Positions 20,089-28,047 of a DNA stretch of 64,000 nt are shown here, in pieces. Origin of the DNA: Secundilactobacillus pentosiphilus (GTDB taxonomy: Bacteria; Bacillota; Bacilli; Lactobacillales; Lactobacillaceae); contig NZ_BCMI01000011.1 in the NCBI RefSeq assembly GCF_002217985.1, positions 18,898-82,897 on the forward strand. The letters are read 5' to 3'. A program made the position numbers and the translations under genes. Every line of letters begins with the position of its first letter. The first letter of the stretch is position 1. The notes beneath the pieces were generated by a model that had not been told where the DNA came from, did no database searches, and was given only the letters and a program-made list of their open reading frames with translations.

Positions 20089-20531
20089 CAATTAAACACC
20101 GTCCATACAAACCAATGACGTGGAGATCAAGATTACCGTGCACGTAAAGAGAGCCGCCGTAGCTGAGAGTGCGACCGAACGCAGGTAGTTAAATGGACCA
20201 CGGAGGGTTCCCTTGAAAGATCAGAGTGTGGAAGCTGGCGTTTAAAGACCGGCGTATAAGCAACTCAGACAAAAATCCTGGTTTTGGATTTATGGCTGAG
20301 TTGCTTATACATAGGTCTTTGCCAGCTGGAACACGTTTCGGCATAGAAGCCGGCAAGTACGGGGAAACGTACAGACATACGTCAGTTGTCGGAAATGTGA
20401 TCACGCATTTCGCTAAGGGTGATGCGAGGGAGAAGTCCCTGCATCAAATTAAGGTGGCACCGCGGAATTTAAACTCCGTCCTTAACTTAAACGCTAGTAA
20501 TAGCGTTTAATGTTATGGGCGGAGTTTTTTT
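20089..20531 (+). promoter_or_regulatory. Trp T-box leader upstream of trpE
   Basis: A tRNA-sensing T-box. Stem I includes GAGAGCCGCC and the distal AGCTGAGAG region. The specifier codon TGG (20194-20196) is followed by ACC, as usual in specifier loops, so tRNA-Trp is read. The T-box sequence AAGGTGGCACCGCGG is at 20451-20465; its TGGC bulge suits a tRNA with G73, as tRNA-Trp has. The terminator stem AAACTCCGTCC / GGGCGGAGTTT (20471-20527) ends in a T-run. Uncharged tRNA-Trp should favour read-through into trpEG. Between Stem I and the antiterminator lies a copy of a hairpin repeat. Confidence 0.95.
20233..20327 (+). repeat. Hairpin repeat, copy 1 (inside the trpE T-box)
   Basis: A 95-base near-perfect hairpin: AGCTGGC/GCCAGCT, AAAGACC/GGTCTTT, the 15-base arm GTATAAGCAACTCAG/CTGAGTTGCTTATAC and a tip AAATCC/GGATTT. 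Unpaired or weakly paired bases such as GACCGGCGT and the tip are shared with the other five copies while arm sequences vary in a compensated way. Confidence 0.85.
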
Positions 20532-20545
20532 GTTGCAGAGCGTGA

Positions 20546-20644
20546 GAGAAAACGTCTTGAGACCGGAGTGTAAGGGACTTAAAATAAAAATCCCGGTCTT
20601 GGATTTATGTTTTAAGTCCCTTACATGCAGGTCTCAGTTTTCTC
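20546..20644 (+). repeat. Hairpin repeat, copy 2 (between the trpE T-box and the upstream peptide)
   Basis: Arms GAGAAAAC/GTTTTCTC, TGAGACC/GGTCTCA and TGTAAGGGACTTAAAA with its complement, tip AAATCC/GGATTT with CCGGTCTT between. It begins about 15 bases after the T-box terminator. Confidence 0.85.
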
Positions 20645-20685
20645 GAACGCGTTTCAGCAATATAACTGTAAAGGAGTGCTTAATA

Positions 20686-20757
20686 ATGACAAACCTAAAC
20701 CATCAAAAGCGATGGCAAACTCCAAAATTAAATGTACCCGAACATCGTAAACATTAA
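20686..20757 (+). CDS. Upstream peptide before trpE (MTNLN...QKRWQ)
   Basis: 23 codons: MTNLNHQKRWQ, then TPKLNVPEHRKH. It has a good ribosome site (AAAGGAG) and ends 19 bases before the trpE ATG. A second copy with the same first ten or so residues precedes trpD. Between copies, codons change synonymously (AAC/AAT, CTA/TTA, AAC/AAT, AAG/AAA), which argues that the peptide itself is selected. It contains one Trp codon. Function unknown; a translated leader acting together with the T-box is the obvious guess. Confidence 0.65.
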   Translation: MTNLNHQKRWQTPKLNVPEHRKH

Positions 20758-20776
20758 AATTTGGAGGAATTTTACC

Positions 20777-22252
20777 ATGACATTAAACGAACTGCTCACC
20801 GCCGCCAAGGGTTATCCAGCTGTACCCGTAACATTAGACTTTCAGCTGCAAAACTTTGAGGCCGTCACCTTATTTAACGCTTTAAAAGAAGCCCAGGAAC
20901 CCGGTTTCCTGTTAACTGGGAAACCCAAAAAGACCGAAGACGGCTACACCTTCATTGGTTTAGCTCCTAAGCAAACCTTCACCTATCGTGATGGCGTGCT
21001 GACGACCACGGTTGATGGTGGTGAAGCCACCACCGAAAAAGCGGATTTAAAACCCATTTTGGAAAACATTTTAAAGCAGCATCAGACACCCCTTATCCCT
21101 GGCTTACCACCATTTACCGGTGGTTTGATTGGCTACTTCAGTTACGATTATGCCAAATACGCTACTACGGCGCTTAAACAAAAAGTTGCCGACCCAATGG
21201 GATTGGACGACGCTGACCTACTCCTAGTTGACCGAGTGATTGCCTACAACCATCGCCAGCAAAAAGTCACCATCAGCCAGATCATTCCGACTGATGAACT
21301 CGCTGAACGTTATGATGACGTCATGGCTGATTTAAAACGGCTGCAGCAGTTGATCCTCAAGGCTCAACCAAAACCATTACCGCGGTTTGCGCTGACTCAG
21401 CCCTTTCATTTTCAGTTCAGCCTTGAAGAATTTTCTGAGAAAGTGGCGGTTGCCCAAAATCACATCGTGGACGGCGACATCTTCCAACTGATCTTCTCCA
21501 ATCCGCAACAAGCTGCCATGAGCGGCTCATTACTGGGCGTTGCCCCAACCTTATTTAAGGATAGTCCCAGCCCTTACCAGTTCTACTTCCACCATCGCGA
21601 CTTTGAAACGCTGGGTGCCTCACCCGAAACGCTGATCACCAAGCGTGGCAACACCCTTTTCACCTACCCGCTGGCTGGTACCCGTCGCCGGGGAAAGACG
21701 CAGGCAGAAGACGATAAGTTTGCCCACGAACTACAGACTTCCGAAAAGGAAAAGTCCGAACATAACATGCTGATTGACCTCGGCCGCAACGATTTAGGCG
21801 TCGTGAGCCAGTTTGGTTCCGTCAAGGTCACTAAGACCCGCAACCTGCTGAAATTTGCTAACGTGATGCATCTCGGCTCAACCGTAGAAAGCAAAGCTAA
21901 CCCTAAAGCATCCGCTATGGATATCGTTAACGCGGTGCTGCCCGCGGGAACCCTTTCCGGCGCACCGAAAATCTCAGCCATGCAGATCATTGCTAAGTTA
22001 GAAAACCGCAAACGCGGCGTTTACGGCGGCTGCCTGGGTTACCTAGATTTCAGCGGTGACTTGGACCTTTGCATTGGCATTCGGCTCACCTACCGCAAGG
22101 GGGATCAAATCGTGGTTCATTCCGGTGCCGGTATCGTGGCTGACAGTATTGCTAAGTATGAATATCAGGAATTTAACAACAAGGCCAGCGCGGTCGTGAA
22201 CGCAATCAACACCGCAGATCAAGGAGGCGTCGCCCATGCTTTATCTAATTGA
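20777..22252 (+). CDS. trpE: Anthranilate synthase component I
   Basis: Makes anthranilate from chorismate with ammonia from TrpG. 491 residues. Chorismate-binding motifs are all present: DGDIFQLIFSNPQQ near 230, GASPETLI, PLAGTRRRGKT, ELQTSEKEKSEHNMLIDLGRNDLG, PAGTLSGAPKISAM and YGGCLGYLDFSGDLDLCIGIRL. The N-terminal regulatory motif LLES, whose Ser takes part in Trp feedback in characterised enzymes, reads LLTG here. ATG is preceded by TTGGAGGAATTTTACC; an upstream in-frame extension is discarded. The 3' end overlaps trpG by 17 bases. Confidence 0.96.
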   Translation: MTLNELLTAAKGYPAVPVTLDFQLQNFEAVTLFNALKEAQEPGFLLTGKPKKTEDGYTFIGLAPKQTFTYRDGVLTTTVDGGEATTEKADLKPILENILKQHQTPLIPGLPPFTGGLIGYFSYDYAKYATTALKQKVADPMGLDDADLLLVDRVIAYNHRQQKVTISQIIPTDELAERYDDVMADLKRLQQLILKAQPKPLPRFALTQPFHFQFSLEEFSEKVAVAQNHIVDGDIFQLIFSNPQQAAMSGSLLGVAPTLFKDSPSPYQFYFHHRDFETLGASPETLITKRGNTLFTYPLAGTRRRGKTQAEDDKFAHELQTSEKEKSEHNMLIDLGRNDLGVVSQFGSVKVTKTRNLLKFANVMHLGSTVESKANPKASAMDIVNAVLPAGTLSGAPKISAMQIIAKLENRKRGVYGGCLGYLDFSGDLDLCIGIRLTYRKGDQIVVHSGAGIVADSIAKYEYQEFNNKASAVVNAINTADQGGVAHALSN

Positions 22253-22844
22253 TAATTACGATAGTTTCACCTATAACTTGTATCAGCTCATTGGCACACT
22301 CAGTGAGGAACCCATCACCGTGATTAAAAATGACGAACTCACCGCTGATGACATGATCGCTAAACACCCAACCGGCATCATTGTTTCACCAGGTCCTGGC
22401 CGGCCAGAAGATGCTGGTAACATGATGCAGATTCTCCGTGTCTTTATTGGCCGGGTACCGATTCTTGGCGTTTGCCTCGGCCATCAAGCAATCGGTGAAG
22501 CTTACGGTGCTCAGGTGGTTCACGCACCGAAACTGATGCACGGCAAGCCGTCACTCATGACACAACAGGGTCACGCTGAGATGTTTGAGGCTTGTCCCGT
22601 TCAGTTTGAGGCTGCCAGATACCACTCACTCGTCATTGACCCTTCAACCATGCCGGAAGATTTGACCGTCACAGCAACGGCCGATGACGGCACGATTCAA
22701 GCTGTGGCTGATGAAGCTAACCAGGTTTACGGTGTTCAGTTCCATCCTGAATCCATTATGACCGATCCCGAAGTTGGCAAAACAATTATAAAAAATTATT
22801 TAGCCCAGATTCGCGTTGCAATGGCTTTAGGAAAGCTTGCATAA
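22236..22844 (+). CDS. trpG: Anthranilate synthase component II (glutamine amidotransferase)
   Basis: Class I glutamine amidotransferase that feeds ammonia to TrpE. 202 residues, starting LYLIDNYDSFTYNLYQ. The catalytic Cys is in LGVCLGHQAIGE near residue 80 and the His-Glu pair in VQFHPESIM near 170. AAGGAGGCGTCGCCC precedes the ATG, within the end of trpE, so the pair is translationally coupled. After its stop a promoter and a second T-box intervene before trpD, which splits the operon into EG and DCFBA. Confidence 0.96.
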   Translation: MLYLIDNYDSFTYNLYQLIGTLSEEPITVIKNDELTADDMIAKHPTGIIVSPGPGRPEDAGNMMQILRVFIGRVPILGVCLGHQAIGEAYGAQVVHAPKLMHGKPSLMTQQGHAEMFEACPVQFEAARYHSLVIDPSTMPEDLTVTATADDGTIQAVADEANQVYGVQFHPESIMTDPEVGKTIIKNYLAQIRVAMALGKLA

Positions 22845-22865
22845 AATTAAATTTAAGAAAAAGTG

Positions 22866-22894
22866 TTGACATTATTTTCATAAAGTTTTAATCT
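22866..22894 (+). promoter_or_regulatory. Internal trp promoter upstream of the second T-box
   Basis: TTGACA followed after 17 bases by TAATCT, about 20 bases after the trpG stop. The -10 is weaker than that of trpE; TATTGT at 22894-22899 is present but at 22-base spacing. Confidence 0.5.
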
Positions 22895-22899
22895 ATTGT

Positions 22900-23346
22900 C
22901 AATCAAATAAATTCGCTCATACAAACCAATGATGTGGAGATCAAGATTATCGTGCACGTAAAGAGAGCCGCCGTAGCTGAGAGTGCGACCGAACGCAGGT
23001 AGTTAAATGGACCACAGAGGGGCGCCTCGAAAGATGAGAGTGTGGAAGCTGGCGATTAAAGACCGGCGTATAAGCGACTTAGACGAAAATCCTGGTTTTG
23101 GATTTATGGCTAAGTTGCTTATACATAGGTCTTTGCCAGCTGGAACACGTTTAGGCTATGATGCCTATCTTGCAAGTACGGGAGCACGTACAGACATACG
23201 TCAGTTGTCGGAAATGTGATTACGCATTTCGCTAAGGGTGATGCGAGGGAGAAGTCCCTGCATCAAATTAAGGTGGCACCGCGGAAATAATATCCGTCCT
23301 TAATGTAAACGCTAGTAATAGCGTCTATGTTATGGGCGGATTTTTT
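22900..23346 (+). promoter_or_regulatory. Second Trp T-box leader, upstream of trpD
   Basis: Nearly a copy of the trpE leader: same Stem I, specifier TGG at 23008-23010 followed by ACC, T-box AAGGTGGCACCGCGG at 23270-23284, terminator stem ATCCGTCC/GGGCGGAT ending in a T-run. Lies between trpG and trpD and makes trpDCFBA independently responsive to uncharged tRNA-Trp. Contains hairpin repeat copy 3. Confidence 0.95.
23047..23141 (+). repeat. Hairpin repeat, copy 3 (inside the trpD T-box)
   Basis: Same architecture as copy 1 (AGCTGGC/GCCAGCT outer arms). In the long arm CTCAG has become CTTAG while its partner CTGAG has become CTAAG, a compensatory change. Confidence 0.85.
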
Positions 23347-23360
23347 GTTGCAGAGCGTGA

Positions 23361-23459
23361 GGAGAAACGCTTTGAGACCGGAGTGTAAGGCGCTTCGGTC
23401 AAAAATCCCGAACTTGGATTTTAGACTGAAGCGCCTTACATGCAGGTCTCAGTTTCTCC
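23361..23459 (+). repeat. Hairpin repeat, copy 4 (before the trpD upstream peptide)
   Basis: Outer arms GGAGAAAC/GTTTCTCC, then TGAGACC/GGTCTCA, TGTAAGGCGCTTC with its complement GAAGCGCCTTACA, tip ATCC/GGAT. The arm differs from copy 2 (GGGACTTAAAA) on both sides, preserving pairing. Confidence 0.85.
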
Positions 23460-23500
23460 GAACGCGTTTCAGCAATATAACCGCAAAGGAGATCTTAATC

Positions 23501-23572
23501 ATGACAAATTTAAATCAGAAACGATGGCAAAGCCTTTCAGCTGAATCAACTCAATTGATGAACACGAACTGA
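23501..23572 (+). CDS. Upstream peptide before trpD ([10 protein letters not shown]...)
   Basis: 23 codons, [10 protein letters not shown] then a divergent tail [20 protein letters not shown] precedes the ATG and the stop lies 22 bases before trpD. It is the counterpart of the peptide before trpE; the N-terminal half is conserved, the tail is not. Confidence 0.65.
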   Translation: MTNLNQKRWQSLSAESTQLMNTN

Positions 23573-23594
23573 CAATAAACTGGAGGAATTGACC

Positions 23595-24623
23595 ATGACA
23601 ATGACTATTGAAAACGCAATTACTAAAGTAGCAAACCGCAACGATTTAACCTTTAACGAAATGAATGACGTGATGAACGAAATTATGGATGGTAAAGCTA
23701 ACGACATTCAAATTTCAAGCTTACTCACCGCTTTAACGGTCAAGCACGAAACGGTTCAAGAAATTGCTGGTGCTGCCAATTCAATGAGAGATCACGCCCT
23801 AACGTTTAAGGCTGGCGAACCGGTCCTTGAAATCGTGGGTACTGGTGGTGATCACGCCAACTCATTCAACATTTCCACCACTTCATCCTTAGTTGCCGCA
23901 GCTGCTGGGACACCAGTTGCTAAGCACGGTAACCGGGCCGCTACTTCTAAGAGCGGTGCTGCCGATGTTCTTGAAGCCTTAGGCGTTAACATCAACGTCA
24001 CGCCAGAAGCTAGCGAAGATATCTTAAATCAAATCGGTATCTGCTTCTTGTTCGCTCAGGAATATCACAAGGCAATGCGCTTCGTGGCTCCCGTTCGAAA
24101 GACACTTGGTATTCGGACCCTGTTCAACGTCCTTGGCCCGCTAGCAAACCCAGCCCACGCCGGCATGCAGTTATTCGGCGTTTTCGATGACGCACTGGTA
24201 GAACCAATGGCACACGTGCTCCATGAACTAGGCGTTGAAAATGCCTTAGTGATTTATGGTACCGATGGCTTAGATGAAGCCTCCATCTCCGCACCAACCC
24301 ACGTGGTTGAGGTTCGTGGCGATGACTTCAAATCCTACACCATCACACCAGAACAGTTTGGTTTGAAGCGGGCTAAGAAACAAGATATTGTCGGCGGCAC
24401 CCCTGCTGATAACGCTCAAATCACCCGCAACATTCTGGCTGGTAAGAAGGGGCCACAACGTGACATCGTTCTCTTGAATGCCGGTTTAGCCCTCTACACC
24501 GCTCATCCAGAACTCACCATGGAAGGTGCCGTTAAGAAAGCCGCTGAAGTGATCGACAGCGGTGCTGCACAAGCTAAATTGAACGAATTCATCAATTTAA
24601 CGAAGGGAGCCCAAGTAGCATGA
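23595..24623 (+). CDS. trpD: Anthranilate phosphoribosyltransferase
   Basis: Transfers phosphoribose from PRPP to anthranilate. 342 residues. PRPP-site motif [25 protein letters not shown] near residue 80 and [21 protein letters not shown] near 108, then [19 protein letters not shown]. The start is ATG after TGGAGGAATTGACC; an in-frame TTG two codons upstream is unlikely. Its stop overlaps the trpC start by four bases. Confidence 0.96.
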   Translation: MTMTIENAITKVANRNDLTFNEMNDVMNEIMDGKANDIQISSLLTALTVKHETVQEIAGAANSMRDHALTFKAGEPVLEIVGTGGDHANSFNISTTSSLVAAAAGTPVAKHGNRAATSKSGAADVLEALGVNINVTPEASEDILNQIGICFLFAQEYHKAMRFVAPVRKTLGIRTLFNVLGPLANPAHAGMQLFGVFDDALVEPMAHVLHELGVENALVIYGTDGLDEASISAPTHVVEVRGDDFKSYTITPEQFGLKRAKKQDIVGGTPADNAQITRNILAGKKGPQRDIVLLNAGLALYTAHPELTMEGAVKKAAEVIDSGAAQAKLNEFINLTKGAQVA

Positions 24624-25399
24624 TCCTAGACGACCTTGTGGCAGCTACCAAAAGCCGCCTCCAACGTGAAAAAGAAATTGTTTCAGTTGATGAAATGAAA
24701 GCTAAAGCCGCCGCAGCGCCGACTAAGGATCCGCAAGCGGTTTACGACCGCTTCAATGCGCCTGGCATTCATTTGATCGGCGAAGTTAAGAAAGCTTCCC
24801 CTTCAAAGGGCCTGATTGCAAAGCAGTTCCCCTACTTAGAAATTGCCAAGGACTATGACCGCCACGGTGTCAGTGCCATTTCCGTACTGACCGAACCCGA
24901 TTATTTCAAAGGCGACATTCACTACTTGCAAGAAATCGCCGCTAACGTCAGTGTCCCCGTCTTGCGAAAAGACTTCGTCGTTGATCCTTACATGCTTTAT
25001 CAAGCTAAAGCAGCCGGCGCCAGTATCGTGTTATTAATAGTAGCAATCCTCAGTGATCAGCAGCTGAAAGACTACTTTAAGCTGGCACATGACCTGGGTT
25101 TAGCAGCCTTAGTTGAAGCCCATGACGAACAAGAACTTCAGCGGGCACAAAGCGTTGGCGCCAAGTTGATCGGGGTCAACAACCGCGATCTCCGAACCTT
25201 CGATGTTTCACTGAATAACAGCATCAAGCTGCGTAAACTGGTTCCGAATAATATTGCCTTCGTTGCCGAAAGCGGAATTCATACCAGAGATGACGTCAAG
25301 GTAATGGAAGAAAACCATATGAACGGTATCTTGATTGGTGAAGCCCTCATGACCGCACCGAACAAAGCTGATAAGATTACCCAACTGTTAGGAGTGTGA
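24620..25399 (+). CDS. trpC: Indole-3-glycerol phosphate synthase
   Basis: Ring closure of carboxyphenylamino-deoxyribulose phosphate. 259 residues, TIM barrel. Motifs: [14 protein letters not shown] near 50 with the catalytic Lys, [44 protein letters not shown] and [11 protein letters not shown]. Starts within trpD and is followed by trpF four bases later; tight coupling. Confidence 0.96.
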   Translation: MILDDLVAATKSRLQREKEIVSVDEMKAKAAAAPTKDPQAVYDRFNAPGIHLIGEVKKASPSKGLIAKQFPYLEIAKDYDRHGVSAISVLTEPDYFKGDIHYLQEIAANVSVPVLRKDFVVDPYMLYQAKAAGASIVLLIVAILSDQQLKDYFKLAHDLGLAALVEAHDEQELQRAQSVGAKLIGVNNRDLRTFDVSLNNSIKLRKLVPNNIAFVAESGIHTRDDVKVMEENHMNGILIGEALMTAPNKADKITQLLGV

Positions 25400-25403
25400 T
25401 GAC

Positions 25404-25982
25404 ATGACGCAAATCAAAATCTGTGGGTTAATGCGAGAACAAGATACGCAAGTGGTTAATGAAGTGCACCCGGATTTCGCTGGTTTTGTATTTGCGAACA
25501 GTCGTCGTCAGATCTCATTAGCCACTGCCTTAAAGTTCCGGCAACTGCTTGATCCGTCAATTCCAACCGCTGGTGTGTTCGTCAACGAACCACTAGAAAA
25601 GATGTTAAACATCTACCGCAGCGGTGCGATTCAGATCGTCCAACTGCACGGTAACGAATCTGAAGAGACTGTTAAAGCACTAAAAGAAGCGGGAGCTACC
25701 GTTTTTCAAGTCTTTAAACCAAATGCCGAAATTACCCCGACCGCAGCTGATTACGTGATGCTGGATAGCGGCAATGGTTCAGGAATCGCACTGGATTGGT
25801 CACGGGTACCCCAAGCACCACACCCCTTTATCCTGGCTGGCGGGTTGACTCCCGATAACGTGACCACCGCGATTGCCGCTGTTCATCCAGACGTGGTCGA
25901 CGTCTCCAGCGGGGTTGAAACCAACGGTCAAAAAGATGCTGATAAAATTCGTGCAATCGTTGCAACTGCACACGCTAACTAA
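25404..25982 (+). CDS. trpF: Phosphoribosylanthranilate isomerase
   Basis: Amadori rearrangement of phosphoribosylanthranilate. 192 residues, slightly short of the usual 200. [10 protein letters not shown] holds the catalytic Cys at the N-terminus; [18 protein letters not shown] and the C-terminal [11 protein letters not shown] and [13 protein letters not shown] are typical, the Asp of the first being the general acid region. GGAGTGTGATGAC precedes the ATG. Confidence 0.95.
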   Translation: MTQIKICGLMREQDTQVVNEVHPDFAGFVFANSRRQISLATALKFRQLLDPSIPTAGVFVNEPLEKMLNIYRSGAIQIVQLHGNESEETVKALKEAGATVFQVFKPNAEITPTAADYVMLDSGNGSGIALDWSRVPQAPHPFILAGGLTPDNVTTAIAAVHPDVVDVSSGVETNGQKDADKIRAIVATAHAN

Positions 25983-25999
25983 AGAAAGGAAAATCATTA

Positions 26000-27214
26000 A
26001 TGACAGAACTTAATTTGAAACTTAACAAAAACACTTCCGGTCGCTACGGCGAATACGGTGGTCAATATATTCCTGAAACACTGATGAACGAACTGGATCG
26101 GATGGCCAAAGCTTACGAGCATTACAAGAATGATCCAGAATTTAAAACCGAACTCCATGATCTGTTAGTGGATTACGCTAACCGCCCGTCATTGTTATAC
26201 TACGCAGAACGCATGACTAAGGATCTTGGCGGCGCGCAAATTTATTTAAAGCGTGAAGACCTTAACCATACCGGTGCTCATAAAATCAACAACGTGATCG
26301 GCCAAGCTCTACTGGCAAAACACATGGGTAAAACCCGTTTGATCGCTGAAACCGGTGCCGGCCAACACGGTGTGGCTACTGCTACCATCGCTGCTTACTT
26401 CGGTATGGAATGCGAGATTTTCATGGGTAAAAAGGATACCGACCGGCAAAAGTTGAACGTTTACCGGATGGAATTACTGGGTGCTAAGGTACACCCCGTT
26501 ACCAGCGGTTCAATGGTCTTGAAAGACGCCATCAACGCGGCGCTGCAAGACTGGACTAAACGGGTCGATGATACCTTCTATCTGATGGGTTCAGCTACTG
26601 GTCCACATCCATATCCACTAATGGTTCGCGACTTTCAATCCGTCATCAGTCAAGAATCCAAGCAGCAGCTCAAAGAAAAAACCGGCAAATTACCCGACAT
26701 GGTCGTGGCTTGTGTCGGCGGCGGTTCAAACGCCATCGGTTCATTTGCTAACTACATCGATGAACCTAGTGTTCAGCTAGTTGGTGCTGAAGCAGCTGGT
26801 AAAGGTGTCGAAACCGACTTAACTGCCGCAACGGTTGAACGGGGTTCTGATGGGATTTTCCACGGCATGAAGTCCATGTTCCTGCAAAACAAAACCGGTC
26901 AAATTATTCCGGTTTACTCCATTTCAGCTGGGCTTGATTACCCAGGTGTCGGTCCAGAACACGCTTACCTAGCCAAAACCGGTCGGGCCAAATACGTCGG
27001 GATCACTGACGACGAAGCTGTTCAGGCCTTCGAATACATTGCAAAAACGGAAGGCATCGTTGCCGCTATTGAAAGTTGCCACGCGGTTGCCTACGTTGAA
27101 AAAATTGCACCCAAGATGCGTAAGGATCAAATCATCGTCTGCACCCTTTCAGGTCGGGGCGACAAAGACGTTGCATCAATTGCCAAATACAGAGGAGTGG
27201 ATATCGATGAGTAA
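26000..27214 (+). CDS. trpB: Tryptophan synthase beta chain
   Basis: PLP-dependent joining of indole and serine. 404 residues, the trpB1 type. Motifs: [16 protein letters not shown] at the start, the PLP-lysine in [19 protein letters not shown] near 95, [13 protein letters not shown], and the phosphate cup [15 protein letters not shown]. The last bases overlap the trpA start (ATGAGTAA), as is common for this complex. AAAGGAAAA serves as ribosome site. Confidence 0.97.
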   Translation: MTELNLKLNKNTSGRYGEYGGQYIPETLMNELDRMAKAYEHYKNDPEFKTELHDLLVDYANRPSLLYYAERMTKDLGGAQIYLKREDLNHTGAHKINNVIGQALLAKHMGKTRLIAETGAGQHGVATATIAAYFGMECEIFMGKKDTDRQKLNVYRMELLGAKVHPVTSGSMVLKDAINAALQDWTKRVDDTFYLMGSATGPHPYPLMVRDFQSVISQESKQQLKEKTGKLPDMVVACVGGGSNAIGSFANYIDEPSVQLVGAEAAGKGVETDLTAATVERGSDGIFHGMKSMFLQNKTGQIIPVYSISAGLDYPGVGPEHAYLAKTGRAKYVGITDDEAVQAFEYIAKTEGIVAAIESCHAVAYVEKIAPKMRKDQIIVCTLSGRGDKDVASIAKYRGVDIDE

Positions 27215-27998
27215 ATTAACTGATGCCTTTAAAAATCAAAAAGCCTTCATCCCGTTCGTTGCTGCCAATGACCCGGACTTTGACGGTACCGTCAATAACG
27301 TTGTTGCATTAGCTCAGGGCGGCGCAGATATTGTTGAACTAGGAATTCCCTTTTCCGACCCGATTGCTGATGGTCCGGTTATCCAAGCTGCGGATCTGCG
27401 GGCGTTAAAGGATGATCCTGATTTACCGATGGATACCATCTTCGATATGGTTAAGGCAGTTCGCAAGCAGACCGATGTCCCGCTAGTCTTTTTGACCTAC
27501 CTCAACATTGTCTTCCGTTACGGCTACGAAGCCTTTACCGCCCGTTGCGAAGGACTCGGTATTGAAGGCTTAGTCATTCCTGACATGCCGCTGGAAGAAC
27601 GAAACGAATTGGAACCCATTGCTGAAAAGCATCACGTTGACTTGATCCCGCTGGTCACCCCAATTTCTGGCGACCGCATTGAAAAAATCGCTGCCAGCGC
27701 TACTGGTTTCATCTACGTGGTTTCCTCACTGGGTGTTACCGGCGAACGTAGTGAATTTGCTAACGGCTTAACTGACCTCGTTAACCGCATCCGTAAAGTC
27801 ACCGACGTCCCAACCGCCATTGGCTTTGGCATCCATACCACGGAACAGGCTACTGAAATGGCCCAAATTGCTGACGGTGCCATCGTCGGCAGTGCCTGCG
27901 TCAACATTGTGGCCGAATACGGTCGCCAAGCACCCGCAAAATTAACCGATTATACCAAACAAATGAAAGCAGCTGTTAATGCCAATCCAGTGAGATAG
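27207..27998 (+). CDS. trpA: Tryptophan synthase alpha chain
   Basis: Cleaves indole-3-glycerol phosphate to indole and G3P. 263 residues from [44 protein letters not shown] with the catalytic Glu and Asp, PDMPLEER, and [17 protein letters not shown] are diagnostic. The frame extends upstream inside trpB, but the ATG overlapping the trpB stop, after AGAGGAGTGG, is the real start. Last gene of the operon, followed by a terminator. Confidence 0.97.
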   Translation: MSKLTDAFKNQKAFIPFVAANDPDFDGTVNNVVALAQGGADIVELGIPFSDPIADGPVIQAADLRALKDDPDLPMDTIFDMVKAVRKQTDVPLVFLTYLNIVFRYGYEAFTARCEGLGIEGLVIPDMPLEERNELEPIAEKHHVDLIPLVTPISGDRIEKIAASATGFIYVVSSLGVTGERSEFANGLTDLVNRIRKVTDVPTAIGFGIHTTEQATEMAQIADGAIVGSACVNIVAEYGRQAPAKLTDYTKQMKAAVNANPVR

Positions 27999-28010
27999 GT
28001 ACAGCACGCA

Positions 28011-28045
28011 AAAAGTCGCTCTAGCTGTCTGCTCGAGCGACTTTT
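28011..28045. terminator. Terminator between trpA and the CocE-like gene
   Basis: Arms AAAAGTCGCTC and GAGCGACTTTT, usable on both strands for these convergent genes. Confidence 0.88.
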
Positions 28046-28047
28046 GT

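Noticed and set aside
20233..20327. CRISPR array or IS fragment in the trp leaders
   Set aside because: The units are palindromic hairpins without regular spacers and sit inside T-box RNAs; no cas genes or transposase nearby.
20515..20757. 80-codon frame spanning the trpE T-box terminator
   Set aside because: The 5' part is terminator and hairpin repeat sequence without an SD; only the last 23 codons (from 20686) have a ribosome site and a conserved counterpart.
23327..23572. 81-codon frame over the trpD T-box terminator
   Set aside because: Same reasoning: only 23501-23572 is supported.
27039..27206. Upstream extension of trpA within trpB
   Set aside because: The ATG at 27207 overlaps the trpB stop and gives the family N-terminus; the extension is out of frame with trpB and unlike TrpA.
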